64,000 bases of DNA from Rhodocyclaceae bacterium (GTDB lineage Bacteria > Pseudomonadota > Gammaproteobacteria > Burkholderiales > Rhodocyclaceae), in NCBI GenBank assembly GCA_016791105.1, contig JAEUNM010000101.1:1-64000 (forward strand), written 5' to 3'. The notes under the pieces are model-generated. The model was not told the origin of the DNA. It was given only the letters and a program-made list of their open reading frames with translations, and searched no databases. A program made the translations under genes and the position numbers. The number at the start of each line of letters is the position of its first letter. The first letter of the stretch is position 1. Shown in pieces: positions 53,943 through 62,142 of this stretch.

Positions 53943-55762
53943 CGCATTATTTCTCCGCGCCCCTGGACGATGAGCACGGTTTCGGTGATAGCGTTGAGCG
54001 AGGCGTGCCGTGCAAAAAACTCTTCCAGCACTGCACCCAGCAAGAATGGGGACATGCCTTCAAACGCGGTCGCGTCGCAGGTGAGGCGTATTTCAAGCCC
54101 GCGCCCCAATGCGATCGGGCCGCGCGAGGGTAGGCGGCGTACGATGGGTTTCACCTCGACCGCACGCACGCCGTGCAGTTGTTTGCGCATCGGCGACTGT
54201 TCCGTGAGCCCGTACAACTCCAGCATCTGACGCAGCGCCTGGGCGCCTTCTGCCGGAGTGGTGTCAGTCAGGGAAAGATAATTCAGCGCCAGATGGTTGA
54301 TGGACTGCCATACCGCCGCGCCTTCCAGTCGCGGCGCCAGCGGCAGGGATGGACCGCGTATGCAGCGCACGGCGCTTACCGGCAGGTCGCATTCCAGTTC
54401 GGCGCCTTGCGCAATCAGGATGGGCAAATCGCGATTGCTGCACACCGTCATGACTGATAGCTGGCGGACATTGGCCGGGAATGGCGCCGCCTGCGTATCC
54501 ACGATGCTCAAATAGACTTCCGTACCGGTATAGCTGGTGCGAGAGTCATGTTGCCGTTTTTTCCCTGTCGGCACGCGCAGTTCCCGGCGCAGGGTGTAAA
54601 ACGCATCCCCGGCACCCGGGCTGTCATCCTGACTGGCATACAAAGGCCGGAACGGGCGCTCGAACTCCATGCCGGAACCTTGGCCGGTCACGGCGGTGAC
54701 GGAGTGAATTTCGTAGTCGAGCGACTTGCCGCGATCCGCGACGACGTGATATTCGGGCAGGCGGAACGTCAAGTCGATCGGATCGGCCGGCTTTTCGAAC
54801 AGGTTCACGGCTGGCGTTGCGAACAGACACAAACTGTCGGTATCGACCAGATTTTCAAGTTGGTTGTCGGCGCGCGTCAGTAACAAACTCAGTTCGACGC
54901 TCTTGCCCTCGCACATCTGCAGCGCCTCGCGCAGGCCCGCGAGCCGGAAAAACAGATAGCGTGCAGGAAATGCCGCGTACTCCTGCAACAGGCGGTAGCC
55001 GCGAAACGAACGTGCGGCGGGCGGCAGCAAGGCATCGTCGTCATAAAACCCGAGCCGCTGCAAACTCGTGACAGGCAATAGGCGCGCGAATTTCTGGCCG
55101 CGCCGTGTTCCCTGCACGAGGATACCGGCGCAACCGCCGAAAACTTGTTCATACACGCGCGTCGCCACGCGCTCGTCGCCGGAAATGTAAAAGTCCAGAC
55201 GGTCCAAGGGCAATTTGTCGAAACTTGCGTCGCCGCGACAAGTCAGGCGTATGCGCAAGCTGGCTTTGAGGCTGTCGGGGCAGTCAACATCCCGCGGCAG
55301 TTCCGGCGGGAAAGCGATAAATTTTGCCGCCGCGACTTCCAACGGCCACAACTCGATGTTATGCGCGCTACGAAATTCGCAAACGGTATCAACATTGCCA
55401 CCTGGCCGCGCACGCAATCGGGTGCCCCGCGGTACGGTAATGCCGCCGGCCAGATCGGGATCGCCAAAATCGGGCTCGAAACGCACGATCGCCAGCGACG
55501 GCGTCGGCGCAAGGAAATTCGGATAAATGATTTCGAGCAGGTGCTGAGTGAAATTCGGGAATTCAGCATCCAGCTTCAGTTGTACGCGCGCAGCCAGAAA
55601 GGCAAAGCCTTCCAGCAGCCGTTCGACATAGGGATCGCTGCATTCGACACCGTCGAGCGTAAGTCGCTGCGCGATTTTGGGAAACTCGCGCGCGAACTCG
55701 GCTGCGGTTTCCTTTATGTGCCGCAACTCCTGATCGTAATATTCGTAGAATCGCGGATCCAT
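53906..55762 (-). CDS. tssF: T6SS baseplate protein TssF
   Basis: TssF is the largest baseplate wedge protein. The 618-residue product starts with MDPRFYEYYDQELRHIKETAAEFAREFPKIA-like sequence and contains DPYVERLLEGFAFLAARVQLKLD and FTQHLLEIIYPNFLAPTPSLAIV, the family hallmark. It overlaps tssG by 37 nt. A 170-nt gap without a gene separates it from tssE. Confidence 0.96.
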   Translation of the reverse strand: MDPRFYEYYDQELRHIKETAAEFAREFPKIAQRLTLDGVECSDPYVERLLEGFAFLAARVQLKLDAEFPNFTQHLLEIIYPNFLAPTPSLAIVRFEPDFGDPDLAGGITVPRGTRLRARPGGNVDTVCEFRSAHNIELWPLEVAAAKFIAFPPELPRDVDCPDSLKASLRIRLTCRGDASFDKLPLDRLDFYISGDERVATRVYEQVFGGCAGILVQGTRRGQKFARLLPVTSLQRLGFYDDDALLPPAARSFRGYRLLQEYAAFPARYLFFRLAGLREALQMCEGKSVELSLLLTRADNQLENLVDTDSLCLFATPAVNLFEKPADPIDLTFRLPEYHVVADRGKSLDYEIHSVTAVTGQGSGMEFERPFRPLYASQDDSPGAGDAFYTLRRELRVPTGKKRQHDSRTSYTGTEVYLSIVDTQAAPFPANVRQLSVMTVCSNRDLPILIAQGAELECDLPVSAVRCIRGPSLPLAPRLEGAAVWQSINHLALNYLSLTDTTPAEGAQALRQMLELYGLTEQSPMRKQLHGVRAVEVKPIVRRLPSRGPIALGRGLEIRLTCDATAFEGMSPFLLGAVLEEFFARHASLNAITETVLIVQGRGEIMRWKPRIALRPVL

Positions 55763-55932
55763 TTGTGTTATCAGGCGATCAAATGCTTGGGTGCAGCAAT
55801 CTGCGCTCGCCTGCGCAGAACCCGCTGGCCAGCATTACGATGGCCCCCGATTCCCAAAGTCTTCCCCAGTAAATCCAGCCGAAACGGTTCCGGCACGCCA
55901 TTCCCTACGCGGGACACGACAAGACTCACCGT

Positions 55933-56460
55933 TTATCGCCGCGGTTTACTTTCCGTCACACGACTTTGCCCGCTTTCCAGATCGAGTTCCGTGTGGATGA
56001 GCAGGGCCATCGGCGTCGGCTGTGCCCACAGGCTGGCTTCGATCTGAAATGCGATCACATTGTGGTTTCCCATGTCGTCGCCTTCCACGACGGATTTGAC
56101 CACCAGCGTATCGGCGATGAGCCGCGGCTCGTAAATCAATATCGCCTCGCGCAGAGACTGTTCCACATCGGTCATGTTCAGCCCCGAGGCGGTATGCCCG
56201 GTAAGCGCCGGCAAGCCGAAATTGACTACCGAGCGCTGCACGTTCGGATATCGGCTAAGCAAGCGCTTCTCATCCAGCGCTTCGGCGTCTTCGAGACGCG
56301 AAGCGTTGAACAACCAGTTCAGATCGCGCAGCACGCAGGCGCGCAACTGCGACAGCGTCAGCATTCCGCCGTCGCGTGCTTCGACGGTTTTCGACGGGTC
56401 GGTGTCAGTAAGCCGGTCGAGCAGACTGGGTACCAGCCTGTCACGCAGCACCTCGCTCAT
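55933..56460 (-). CDS. tssE: T6SS baseplate protein TssE
   Basis: TssE is the gp25-like baseplate protein with lysozyme-like fold but no lysozyme activity. The 175-residue product has the family segments DRLTDTDPSKT, LRACVLRDLNWLFNASRLED and NFGLPALTGH, and a C-terminal beta domain. It overlaps tagJ by 4 nt. Normal length. Confidence 0.94.
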   Translation of the reverse strand: MSEVLRDRLVPSLLDRLTDTDPSKTVEARDGGMLTLSQLRACVLRDLNWLFNASRLEDAEALDEKRLLSRYPNVQRSVVNFGLPALTGHTASGLNMTDVEQSLREAILIYEPRLIADTLVVKSVVEGDDMGNHNVIAFQIEASLWAQPTPMALLIHTELDLESGQSRVTESKPRR

Positions 56461-57266
56461 GACACGGCTTGCAAGCTGATCTTGCGCAGATCGAACAGCC
56501 CGAATTCTCCGGCATCGGTGGCCAGCATGCGCTGGCCGGTACCGAAATAAGTATCACACCCGATGTCGTGCCAGTCGGTGCGACGCGCAAGACGTATCGC
56601 ATCGTCGGCACTGGTTTCGGAATCCGGATAGCGCGCCGGAATGAATGCCACCTGGGTTGCGCCGGTGGTAAAGGTGAGCGTTGCGGGCAGCCACACCAGG
56701 TCACGCAAATCGGCCGGGGGCTCCAGGTCGATCTGCACCAGCCGCTCGAATGGCACCCAGTAATATTTGCCGTTTATGAGCGCTTCCAGCATGGGCCCGA
56801 AGCGCTGATCAGCGTCGGCAATCCAGGCAAAGGGGGTGCCGTCGGCGCTGCCCGCTGTCGGGCTTGCGGCATCGAACGCTTGCGCCCGCAATGCCGCCGC
56901 CTGCTCATGCTGGCCGTGGGCATTGGCCTTTAAAGCTTCCACCAGTTGTGCAAACCAGTCTATCGGCTCGCCCAGCACGAGCGGCGTTTTTTCACCTTGA
57001 AACACCTTGCGACGATACGCCTCGCAGCGCAACACTTCGCGATAGGCGCGGGCCATTTCTTCATTTTCACGATCGATGTCGGCCAGTACGGCGAGCTGAT
57101 TCACCGCCCGGTCCAACTGGCCGGTCAAACTGAACAACTGAAACAACAACACCCTATGATGGACTGCGCGCGGCTCCTTGCGCACCTGCGCCATGGTCTG
57201 TTCGATCAGCGTCGCGAGCGTGGCACCAACCGGCATGGTCGCCTTCAGCGTCAATCCAGTCTGCAT
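56457..57266 (-). CDS. tagJ: T6SS accessory protein TagJ (ImpE)
   Basis: TagJ is an accessory cytoplasmic protein that binds TssB and ClpV in some systems and may help sheath disassembly. The 269-residue product has an N-terminal helical region with TPR-like character (LLFQLFSLTGQLDRAVNQLAVLADID) and a C-terminal ImpE domain (PFAWIADADQRFGPMLEALINGKYYWVPFERL). The ATG at 57266 follows GGAGG; the frame extends 43 codons further upstream without similarity. Confidence 0.93.
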   Translation of the reverse strand: MQTGLTLKATMPVGATLATLIEQTMAQVRKEPRAVHHRVLLFQLFSLTGQLDRAVNQLAVLADIDRENEEMARAYREVLRCEAYRRKVFQGEKTPLVLGEPIDWFAQLVEALKANAHGQHEQAAALRAQAFDAASPTAGSADGTPFAWIADADQRFGPMLEALINGKYYWVPFERLVQIDLEPPADLRDLVWLPATLTFTTGATQVAFIPARYPDSETSADDAIRLARRTDWHDIGCDTYFGTGQRMLATDAGEFGLFDLRKISLQAVS

Positions 57267-57404
57267 GGAAAACCTCCAAACAAAAACCCGCGTGCTATAC
57301 GGCACGCGGGGAGCGTTTGCGTCTGCTGCCGGAGGTGTCTCGTCTCCGGGCATCATCCCGGCGCGGCCATCCGGCACCGCACCGGTTGCGCGCACCAGGC
57401 AAAA

Positions 57405-57887
57405 TTACACCGCCTTGTTCTGCTTGACGTCCCAGCCCATCTTGACCGGCGCGTCCAAAGTACCATCGGGCTTTTGCGCCTTGTATTCGATGGCAACCTT
57501 CGAATAGGCGATGCCGACCTGCTCGATCGGCAGTTGCGAGGTGCCCCCGTCTGACACTTGGCAGTTGGTGATCAGGCAATCGCTGAGGGTCACCGTCAGG
57601 TACTCCTGCTGATCTTTGCCTTGCTTGCGGTTGTACAGCTTGATTTCCTTGATGTGCGTACCGTTCGCGCAGGCAAGCATGAGCGGGGCGGACGACTTGT
57701 CGTAGTAGTGCGAAAAGTGCAGATCCTGAAAACTCACCTTGCCTGCACCGAGGCCGCCACCCGTCGACGCGGTGCTGGGGTTGGAAGCCCCCCAGGACCA
57801 ACTGATCACATCGATTTCATCCTTGTGCTTGTGATCCTGAGATTCGCCCTTGATACCATCAATTTTCAGAAATGAATCAACAGCCAT
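57405..57887 (-). CDS. hcp: T6SS tube protein Hcp (TssD)
   Basis: Hcp forms the hexameric rings of the inner tube and is secreted. The 160-residue product shows the Hcp1 features FLKIDGIKGESQDHKHKDEIDVISWSWG and a series of beta strands. It is preceded by a strong RBS TAGGAGGT five bases from the ATG, consistent with high expression of this abundant protein. No C-terminal effector extension is present. Confidence 0.97.
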   Translation of the reverse strand: MAVDSFLKIDGIKGESQDHKHKDEIDVISWSWGASNPSTASTGGGLGAGKVSFQDLHFSHYYDKSSAPLMLACANGTHIKEIKLYNRKQGKDQQEYLTVTLSDCLITNCQVSDGGTSQLPIEQVGIAYSKVAIEYKAQKPDGTLDAPVKMGWDVKQNKAV

Positions 57888-57944
57888 GGTAATACCTCCT
57901 AGATTGCTCGCATGAGGCCGTTCCGGCCCGCATCATCGCGCTGC

Positions 57945-59435
57945 TCAAGCGCCTTTCGCCGACGGCAGCTTGGAAACCAGCCGTAACGATACCGTGAGGC
58001 CTTCGAGCTGATAATGCGGCCTCAAAAAGAACTTTGAGCTGTAATAGCCCGGGTTTCCCTCGACTTCCTCGACGACCACTTCCGCTGCGGCGAGCGGCCT
58101 TTCGGCTTTCGTCTGCTCGGAAGAATGCGCCGGATCTCCATCAACGTATTGCATGATCCACTGCTGCAGATCGCGTTGCATGTCGCCGGCACTTTTGAAT
58201 GAACCTATCTTGTCGCGCACCATGCATTTGAGATAGTGCGCGAAGCGGCAGGTCGGAAACAGGTAAGGCAGACGTGCCGCCAGATTGGCATTGGCGGTAG
58301 CGTCCGCATCGTCATATTCGATCGGCTTTTGTAGCGATTGCGCACCGATGAACGCAGCGAAGTCGGAGTTTTTTCTATGCACCAGCGGCATGAACCCGTT
58401 TTTGGCCAGTTCGGCCTCGCGGCGGTCACTGATGGCGATTTCGGTCGGACATTTCATGTCCACGCCGCCGTCGTCGGACGGAAAGGTATGGGTGGGCAGA
58501 TTCGGTACCGCACCGCCGGATTCGACGCCACGTATGGACGAACACCAGCCGTACATTTTGAACGAACGGTTGATGTTGACGGCCATCGCATAAGCCGCAT
58601 TGGCCCAAGAATACTTGCCGTGTTCGCCACCGCCGGTTTCTTCCTCGAAGGCGAACTGTTCGATCGGATTGGTTTTCGCGCCGTAAGGCAGACGCGACAG
58701 GAAGCGCGGCATCGCCAGGCCAATGTAACGCGCGTCGTCCGACTCACGCAACGAACGCCAGGCGGCGTATTCGGGCGTCTGGAAAATTTTGGTCAGATCA
58801 CGCGGATTGGAAAGCTCCTGCCACGAATCCATCTGGAACAGGGTGGGCGAGGCACCGGCGATGAACGGGCAATGCGCGGCAGCCGAAACTTTTGCGATTT
58901 CACCGAGCAATTCGACATCCGGCGCGGTCTGGTCGAAAAAATAGTCCCCGACCAGACAGCCAAACGGCTCGCCGCCCAATTGGCCGTATTCCGCTTCATA
59001 GACTTTCTTGAAGATCGGGCTTTGATCCCAGGCCGTCCCTTTATAGCGCTTGAGCGTTTTCGATACGTCCTGCTTGGAAATGTTCATGACGCGAATCTTG
59101 AGCATTTCGTCGGTTTCGGTGTTATTCACCAGATAGTGCAGGCCGCGCCAGGCGCTTTCGAGCTTCTGATAATCCGGATGGTGCAGAACCAGATTGATCT
59201 GTTCCGTCAGTTTGCGGTCGATCACGGCGATGATTGCGTTGATCGACTTCATTGCATCGTCGGATATGAGTTGCGTATCGGACAGCGCCTGTTGCGCGAG
59301 CGTACGCACGGCCGCTTCCACGGCGCCTTTTGCTTCGTCTGACTTCGGCTTGAACTCTTTATTGAGGAGCGCGGAAAATTCGTCAAGCTCCAGCGCGCCC
59401 TGCCCTGCCTGGCCTTGTTGCTGTGTGTCTGCCAT
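57945..59435 (-). CDS. tssC: T6SS sheath protein TssC (VipB)
   Basis: TssC forms the contractile sheath with TssB. The 496-residue product has the EvpB-family core (SAWRGLHYLVNNTETDEMLKIRVMNI, LVGDYFFDQ, FIAGASPTLFQMDSWQEL) and the C-terminal region with FLRPHYQLEGLTVSLRLVSKLPS, and its N-terminal helix can be recognised by ClpV. The start at 59435 follows GGGGAC; the frame is open 17 codons further upstream. A 178-nt gap without a gene separates it from tssB. Confidence 0.97.
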   Translation of the reverse strand: MADTQQQGQAGQGALELDEFSALLNKEFKPKSDEAKGAVEAAVRTLAQQALSDTQLISDDAMKSINAIIAVIDRKLTEQINLVLHHPDYQKLESAWRGLHYLVNNTETDEMLKIRVMNISKQDVSKTLKRYKGTAWDQSPIFKKVYEAEYGQLGGEPFGCLVGDYFFDQTAPDVELLGEIAKVSAAAHCPFIAGASPTLFQMDSWQELSNPRDLTKIFQTPEYAAWRSLRESDDARYIGLAMPRFLSRLPYGAKTNPIEQFAFEEETGGGEHGKYSWANAAYAMAVNINRSFKMYGWCSSIRGVESGGAVPNLPTHTFPSDDGGVDMKCPTEIAISDRREAELAKNGFMPLVHRKNSDFAAFIGAQSLQKPIEYDDADATANANLAARLPYLFPTCRFAHYLKCMVRDKIGSFKSAGDMQRDLQQWIMQYVDGDPAHSSEQTKAERPLAAAEVVVEEVEGNPGYYSSKFFLRPHYQLEGLTVSLRLVSKLPSAKGA

Positions 59436-59613
59436 GATGTCCCCGTCTGATCCGATTGCTATTTTCAGAACCCGCGTCCGCTGCACTGCTCAGGAATATT
59501 CACTGGATTGCATGAACACGCGGTTCTAACGACCTTGCCATAGTGTTACGTCCCGGCCACAGGCCAGGCATCCGCTGCAAGGGGCTTCCGCCCGCTGGAA
59601 AGGCAGGCCGGCA

Positions 59614-60120
59614 TCAACTGCCGCCCTCGGCGGGTTTGGGCGCAGCGGCAAGAGTCTCGAGCAAGGCCGGATCTTTCAAAACTTTGGCGATCAATTCTTC
59701 CGCCCCGGTTTTGCCGTCCATGTAGGTAAGCAGATTGGCCAATTGGGTACGCGCCTGCATAAGTTTGTTCAAGGCATCGACCTTGGTCGCAATGGCGGCC
59801 GGAGAAAAATCCTCCATGCTTTCGAAGGTGATATCCACGCTCAGGTTGCCTTCGCCGGTGAGCGTATTCGGAACCTGAAACGCGACGCGCGGCTTCATCG
59901 ACTTGAGCCGCTCGTCGAAATTGTCGACATCGATGTCGAGAAACTTGCGATCGCTCACCGGTGGCAGCGCCTCGGCGGGCTTGCCCGACAGATCCGCCAG
60001 CACGCCCATCACGAACGGCAGCTGAACTTTCTTTTTTGCGCCATACAATTCGACGTCGTACTCGATCTGCACGCGCGGAGCTCTGTTCCGCGCAATGAAT
60101 TTCTGGCTGCTCGTAGACAT
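59614..60120 (-). CDS. tssB: T6SS sheath protein TssB (VipA)
   Basis: TssB is the smaller sheath subunit. The 168-residue product has the family pattern RAPRVQIEYDVELYGAKKKVQLPFVMGVLADLSG and the DNFDERLKSMKPRVAF segment, followed by the helical C-terminus. RBS GGAGAG precedes the ATG. Confidence 0.97.
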   Translation of the reverse strand: MSTSSQKFIARNRAPRVQIEYDVELYGAKKKVQLPFVMGVLADLSGKPAEALPPVSDRKFLDIDVDNFDERLKSMKPRVAFQVPNTLTGEGNLSVDITFESMEDFSPAAIATKVDALNKLMQARTQLANLLTYMDGKTGAEELIAKVLKDPALLETLAAAPKPAEGGS

Positions 60121-60248
60121 GAAACTCTCCTGATTGATAATCTAACCCGACGCCGTACCGCCAACCCCGACATTAAGTCACACTGCGCATACTCGGATCA
60201 GCGCGACACTTCGATTTTAGAGACTTATTTCACCAATTTGCTGCAATC

Positions 60249-60267
60249 GCATCCGCACGGCGGATGC
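60249..60267 (-). repeat. Inverted repeat after tssA
   Basis: A perfect 8-bp inverted repeat GCATCCGC/GCGGATGC with a 3-nt loop, just after the tssA stop in the direction of transcription. No T-run follows, so it may be a pause, a processing or attenuating structure rather than a terminator. The rest of the 153-nt gap shows only the tssB RBS. Confidence 0.4.
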
Positions 60268-60273
60268 TTGACT

Positions 60274-61326
60274 TCACTCGCCAAGATTGGTCCCGGCCAG
60301 CAATTCGATATGGGAAATGGCGTCCGGCGCCAGATCGCGTATTACGTCCATGAATGATTTGTCAATTACGCGGATGGCGCGACGTATCAGTATCGGCGCG
60401 GGATTACCCGGCTCGGCCTGCTCCAGGTACTGGCAAACCTGTTCCAGCATACGCTTCGCATCGCTGCGGGATGCAATTCTGCCCGGGGCCGATACGGCAA
60501 CGCCACCGGCAGGCGCGCCGGCTGAAAATTCAAGCTGTCCGTCCGTAACGGCTGCAGCCGGCGCGGAAGCAGCAAGTGCTTCGTCGTAAATGGACTGCGC
60601 GCGCTTAAGAAGCTTTACCACCGCAGCGGGGCTGGACCAACTTGCGCCGTGCTGCGACCACGCCGCACGCAGGCGGTCGAAATTCGCCAGTACGGCATGG
60701 CAAGCCGCTCGCCTGCGCTCGATCTCGGCAGCATCCGCAGTACGCGCAGCCGCACTCAGAAGTTCCAGGGTGGCGGCGGTACGATCCGGCAGGGCAGCCA
60801 AGTCGCCGTGCGCAACTTCGATGTCGCGCAGTGTAAAGCGTCCCACTTCGCGCGACTCGACGAAGGGTGCGTTGCGCAGTACGCGCGCCACCCGTTTCGG
60901 GTCATCGAAAGGCAAGAGCGCATTGGTACGTATAGGATCGTAGGGATCGTCCGGGTCAAGCATGGGATGCAATCCATCCCAAAAATTTTCCAGCAGACCC
61001 GCCATGACGGCGGTCGCCTCATCGAAGCCCGGTAAACCTTTGGCGCCTAACTGGGCCTCGGTAAAGTACATCGCGATACGCAAGTCCTTGCTGCGTCCCA
61101 GCAACTCCGACGCCAGCCGCGCGACGGAACTCCAGTCCGGATCTTCACCCGGTATGGTGCGTTCGACGTCGCGCCCCGCTTCGCTGTCGTGCACCATGAC
61201 GACGCGTTCTGCCGTTCCTTGAGATTCGCGTTCGAGACGCTGGAATTCGAGGTCGTACTCGAGGTCGGTGCCGGTCGGTAAGTCGCCCGGCACCGGCTGC
61301 AGCAATTGTTCTACTGTATTGGTCAA
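60274..61326 (-). CDS. tssA: T6SS assembly protein TssA
   Basis: TssA organises baseplate, tube and sheath assembly. The 350-residue product has the ImpA N-terminal domain (about 10-140: PGDLPTGTDLEYDLEFQRLERESQG, RIAMYFTEAQLGAKGLPGFDEA) and a C-terminal helical domain with PAPILIRRAIRVIDKSFMDVI, the short TssA1 type. Confidence 0.95.
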   Translation of the reverse strand: MTNTVEQLLQPVPGDLPTGTDLEYDLEFQRLERESQGTAERVVMVHDSEAGRDVERTIPGEDPDWSSVARLASELLGRSKDLRIAMYFTEAQLGAKGLPGFDEATAVMAGLLENFWDGLHPMLDPDDPYDPIRTNALLPFDDPKRVARVLRNAPFVESREVGRFTLRDIEVAHGDLAALPDRTAATLELLSAAARTADAAEIERRRAACHAVLANFDRLRAAWSQHGASWSSPAAVVKLLKRAQSIYDEALAASAPAAAVTDGQLEFSAGAPAGGVAVSAPGRIASRSDAKRMLEQVCQYLEQAEPGNPAPILIRRAIRVIDKSFMDVIRDLAPDAISHIELLAGTNLGE

Positions 61327-61374
61327 TTCGGCCCCTCCCAGTTCATACCTTGGCCGCGGCGGCGTGCGATCGCC

Positions 61375-62142
61375 TCAACGCGACGGCAGTGCGCCCGCGA
61401 CCGAGTGCTTGTTTATTCCGTGTTCTGCCCAGCGACCGGTCAGCATGGCACAAAATTCCGCTTCGAGCGGCAGGCGCTCAGCCAGCATGACTACCCTGCC
61501 GCCTTCGTCCTCCGCTGCCGCGGCCTCCCACAGGCAGCACGGCCGCCCACGCGCAGTTTGCGCCGCAAGTACCTCGCCGGCGTGGCCAATCGCGCTCTGT
61601 TCGTCGGCAAAGTGCAGGCAGATTGCCTTGTCGCTCGGGATAGGCAGGGTATCGTCCGCGGCGTCCGCCGCCGCCATGGCGTCCGGCGCGCCAATTCGCC
61701 CGAGACGCTCGTCGAAGGCATTGAAGTCGAGACGCTGATTGAGCGCCGCTAGGCCATATTGTTCCAGGGCGGCAAACCAGCGCTGCGCGCTGAACATGGT
61801 GCCCACCGGATCGGTATCGATAGGCATGTTGATGGCCAGGGTCAGTGGAAAATAACGCCCGACCTTATCGACGCTGGGAACCAGCACCCCGACCCAGGCG
61901 GAACTACCACAAATGCCGGCCGGAAGCGCAAATCGCCAGATGGGCGCACTCAAGTAGGCGTCCAGCCAATCGTGCGCAAGAGCTTCGCGGCTGCACTTCA
62001 CCATGCGCTGCAACCAGTTGTCCCACACCGCGACGAACTCGCCCGGCAAGCGACGGCGCACGAAATCGCCCAGCCCGGGCAGTTTTCCATACAGGCCTAT
62101 GCCTACGGCAGCGCGGGCGTTCAGTTGCGTCCAGCAGGGCAT
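61375..62142 (-). CDS. tagF: T6SS accessory protein TagF
   Basis: TagF is a post-translational brake on T6SS in P. aeruginosa. The 255-residue product shows the family pattern IGLYGKLPGLGDFVRRRLPGEFVAVWDNWLQRM and SSAWVGVLVPSVDKVGRYFPLTLAI. Its start overlaps the tssM 3' end by 22 nt. It is not fused to PppA. The presence of TagF together with TagH suggests threonine-phosphorylation control, but no kinase for it is visible here. Confidence 0.94.
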   Translation of the reverse strand: MPCWTQLNARAAVGIGLYGKLPGLGDFVRRRLPGEFVAVWDNWLQRMVKCSREALAHDWLDAYLSAPIWRFALPAGICGSSAWVGVLVPSVDKVGRYFPLTLAINMPIDTDPVGTMFSAQRWFAALEQYGLAALNQRLDFNAFDERLGRIGAPDAMAAADAADDTLPIPSDKAICLHFADEQSAIGHAGEVLAAQTARGRPCCLWEAAAAEDEGGRVVMLAERLPLEAEFCAMLTGRWAEHGINKHSVAGALPSR

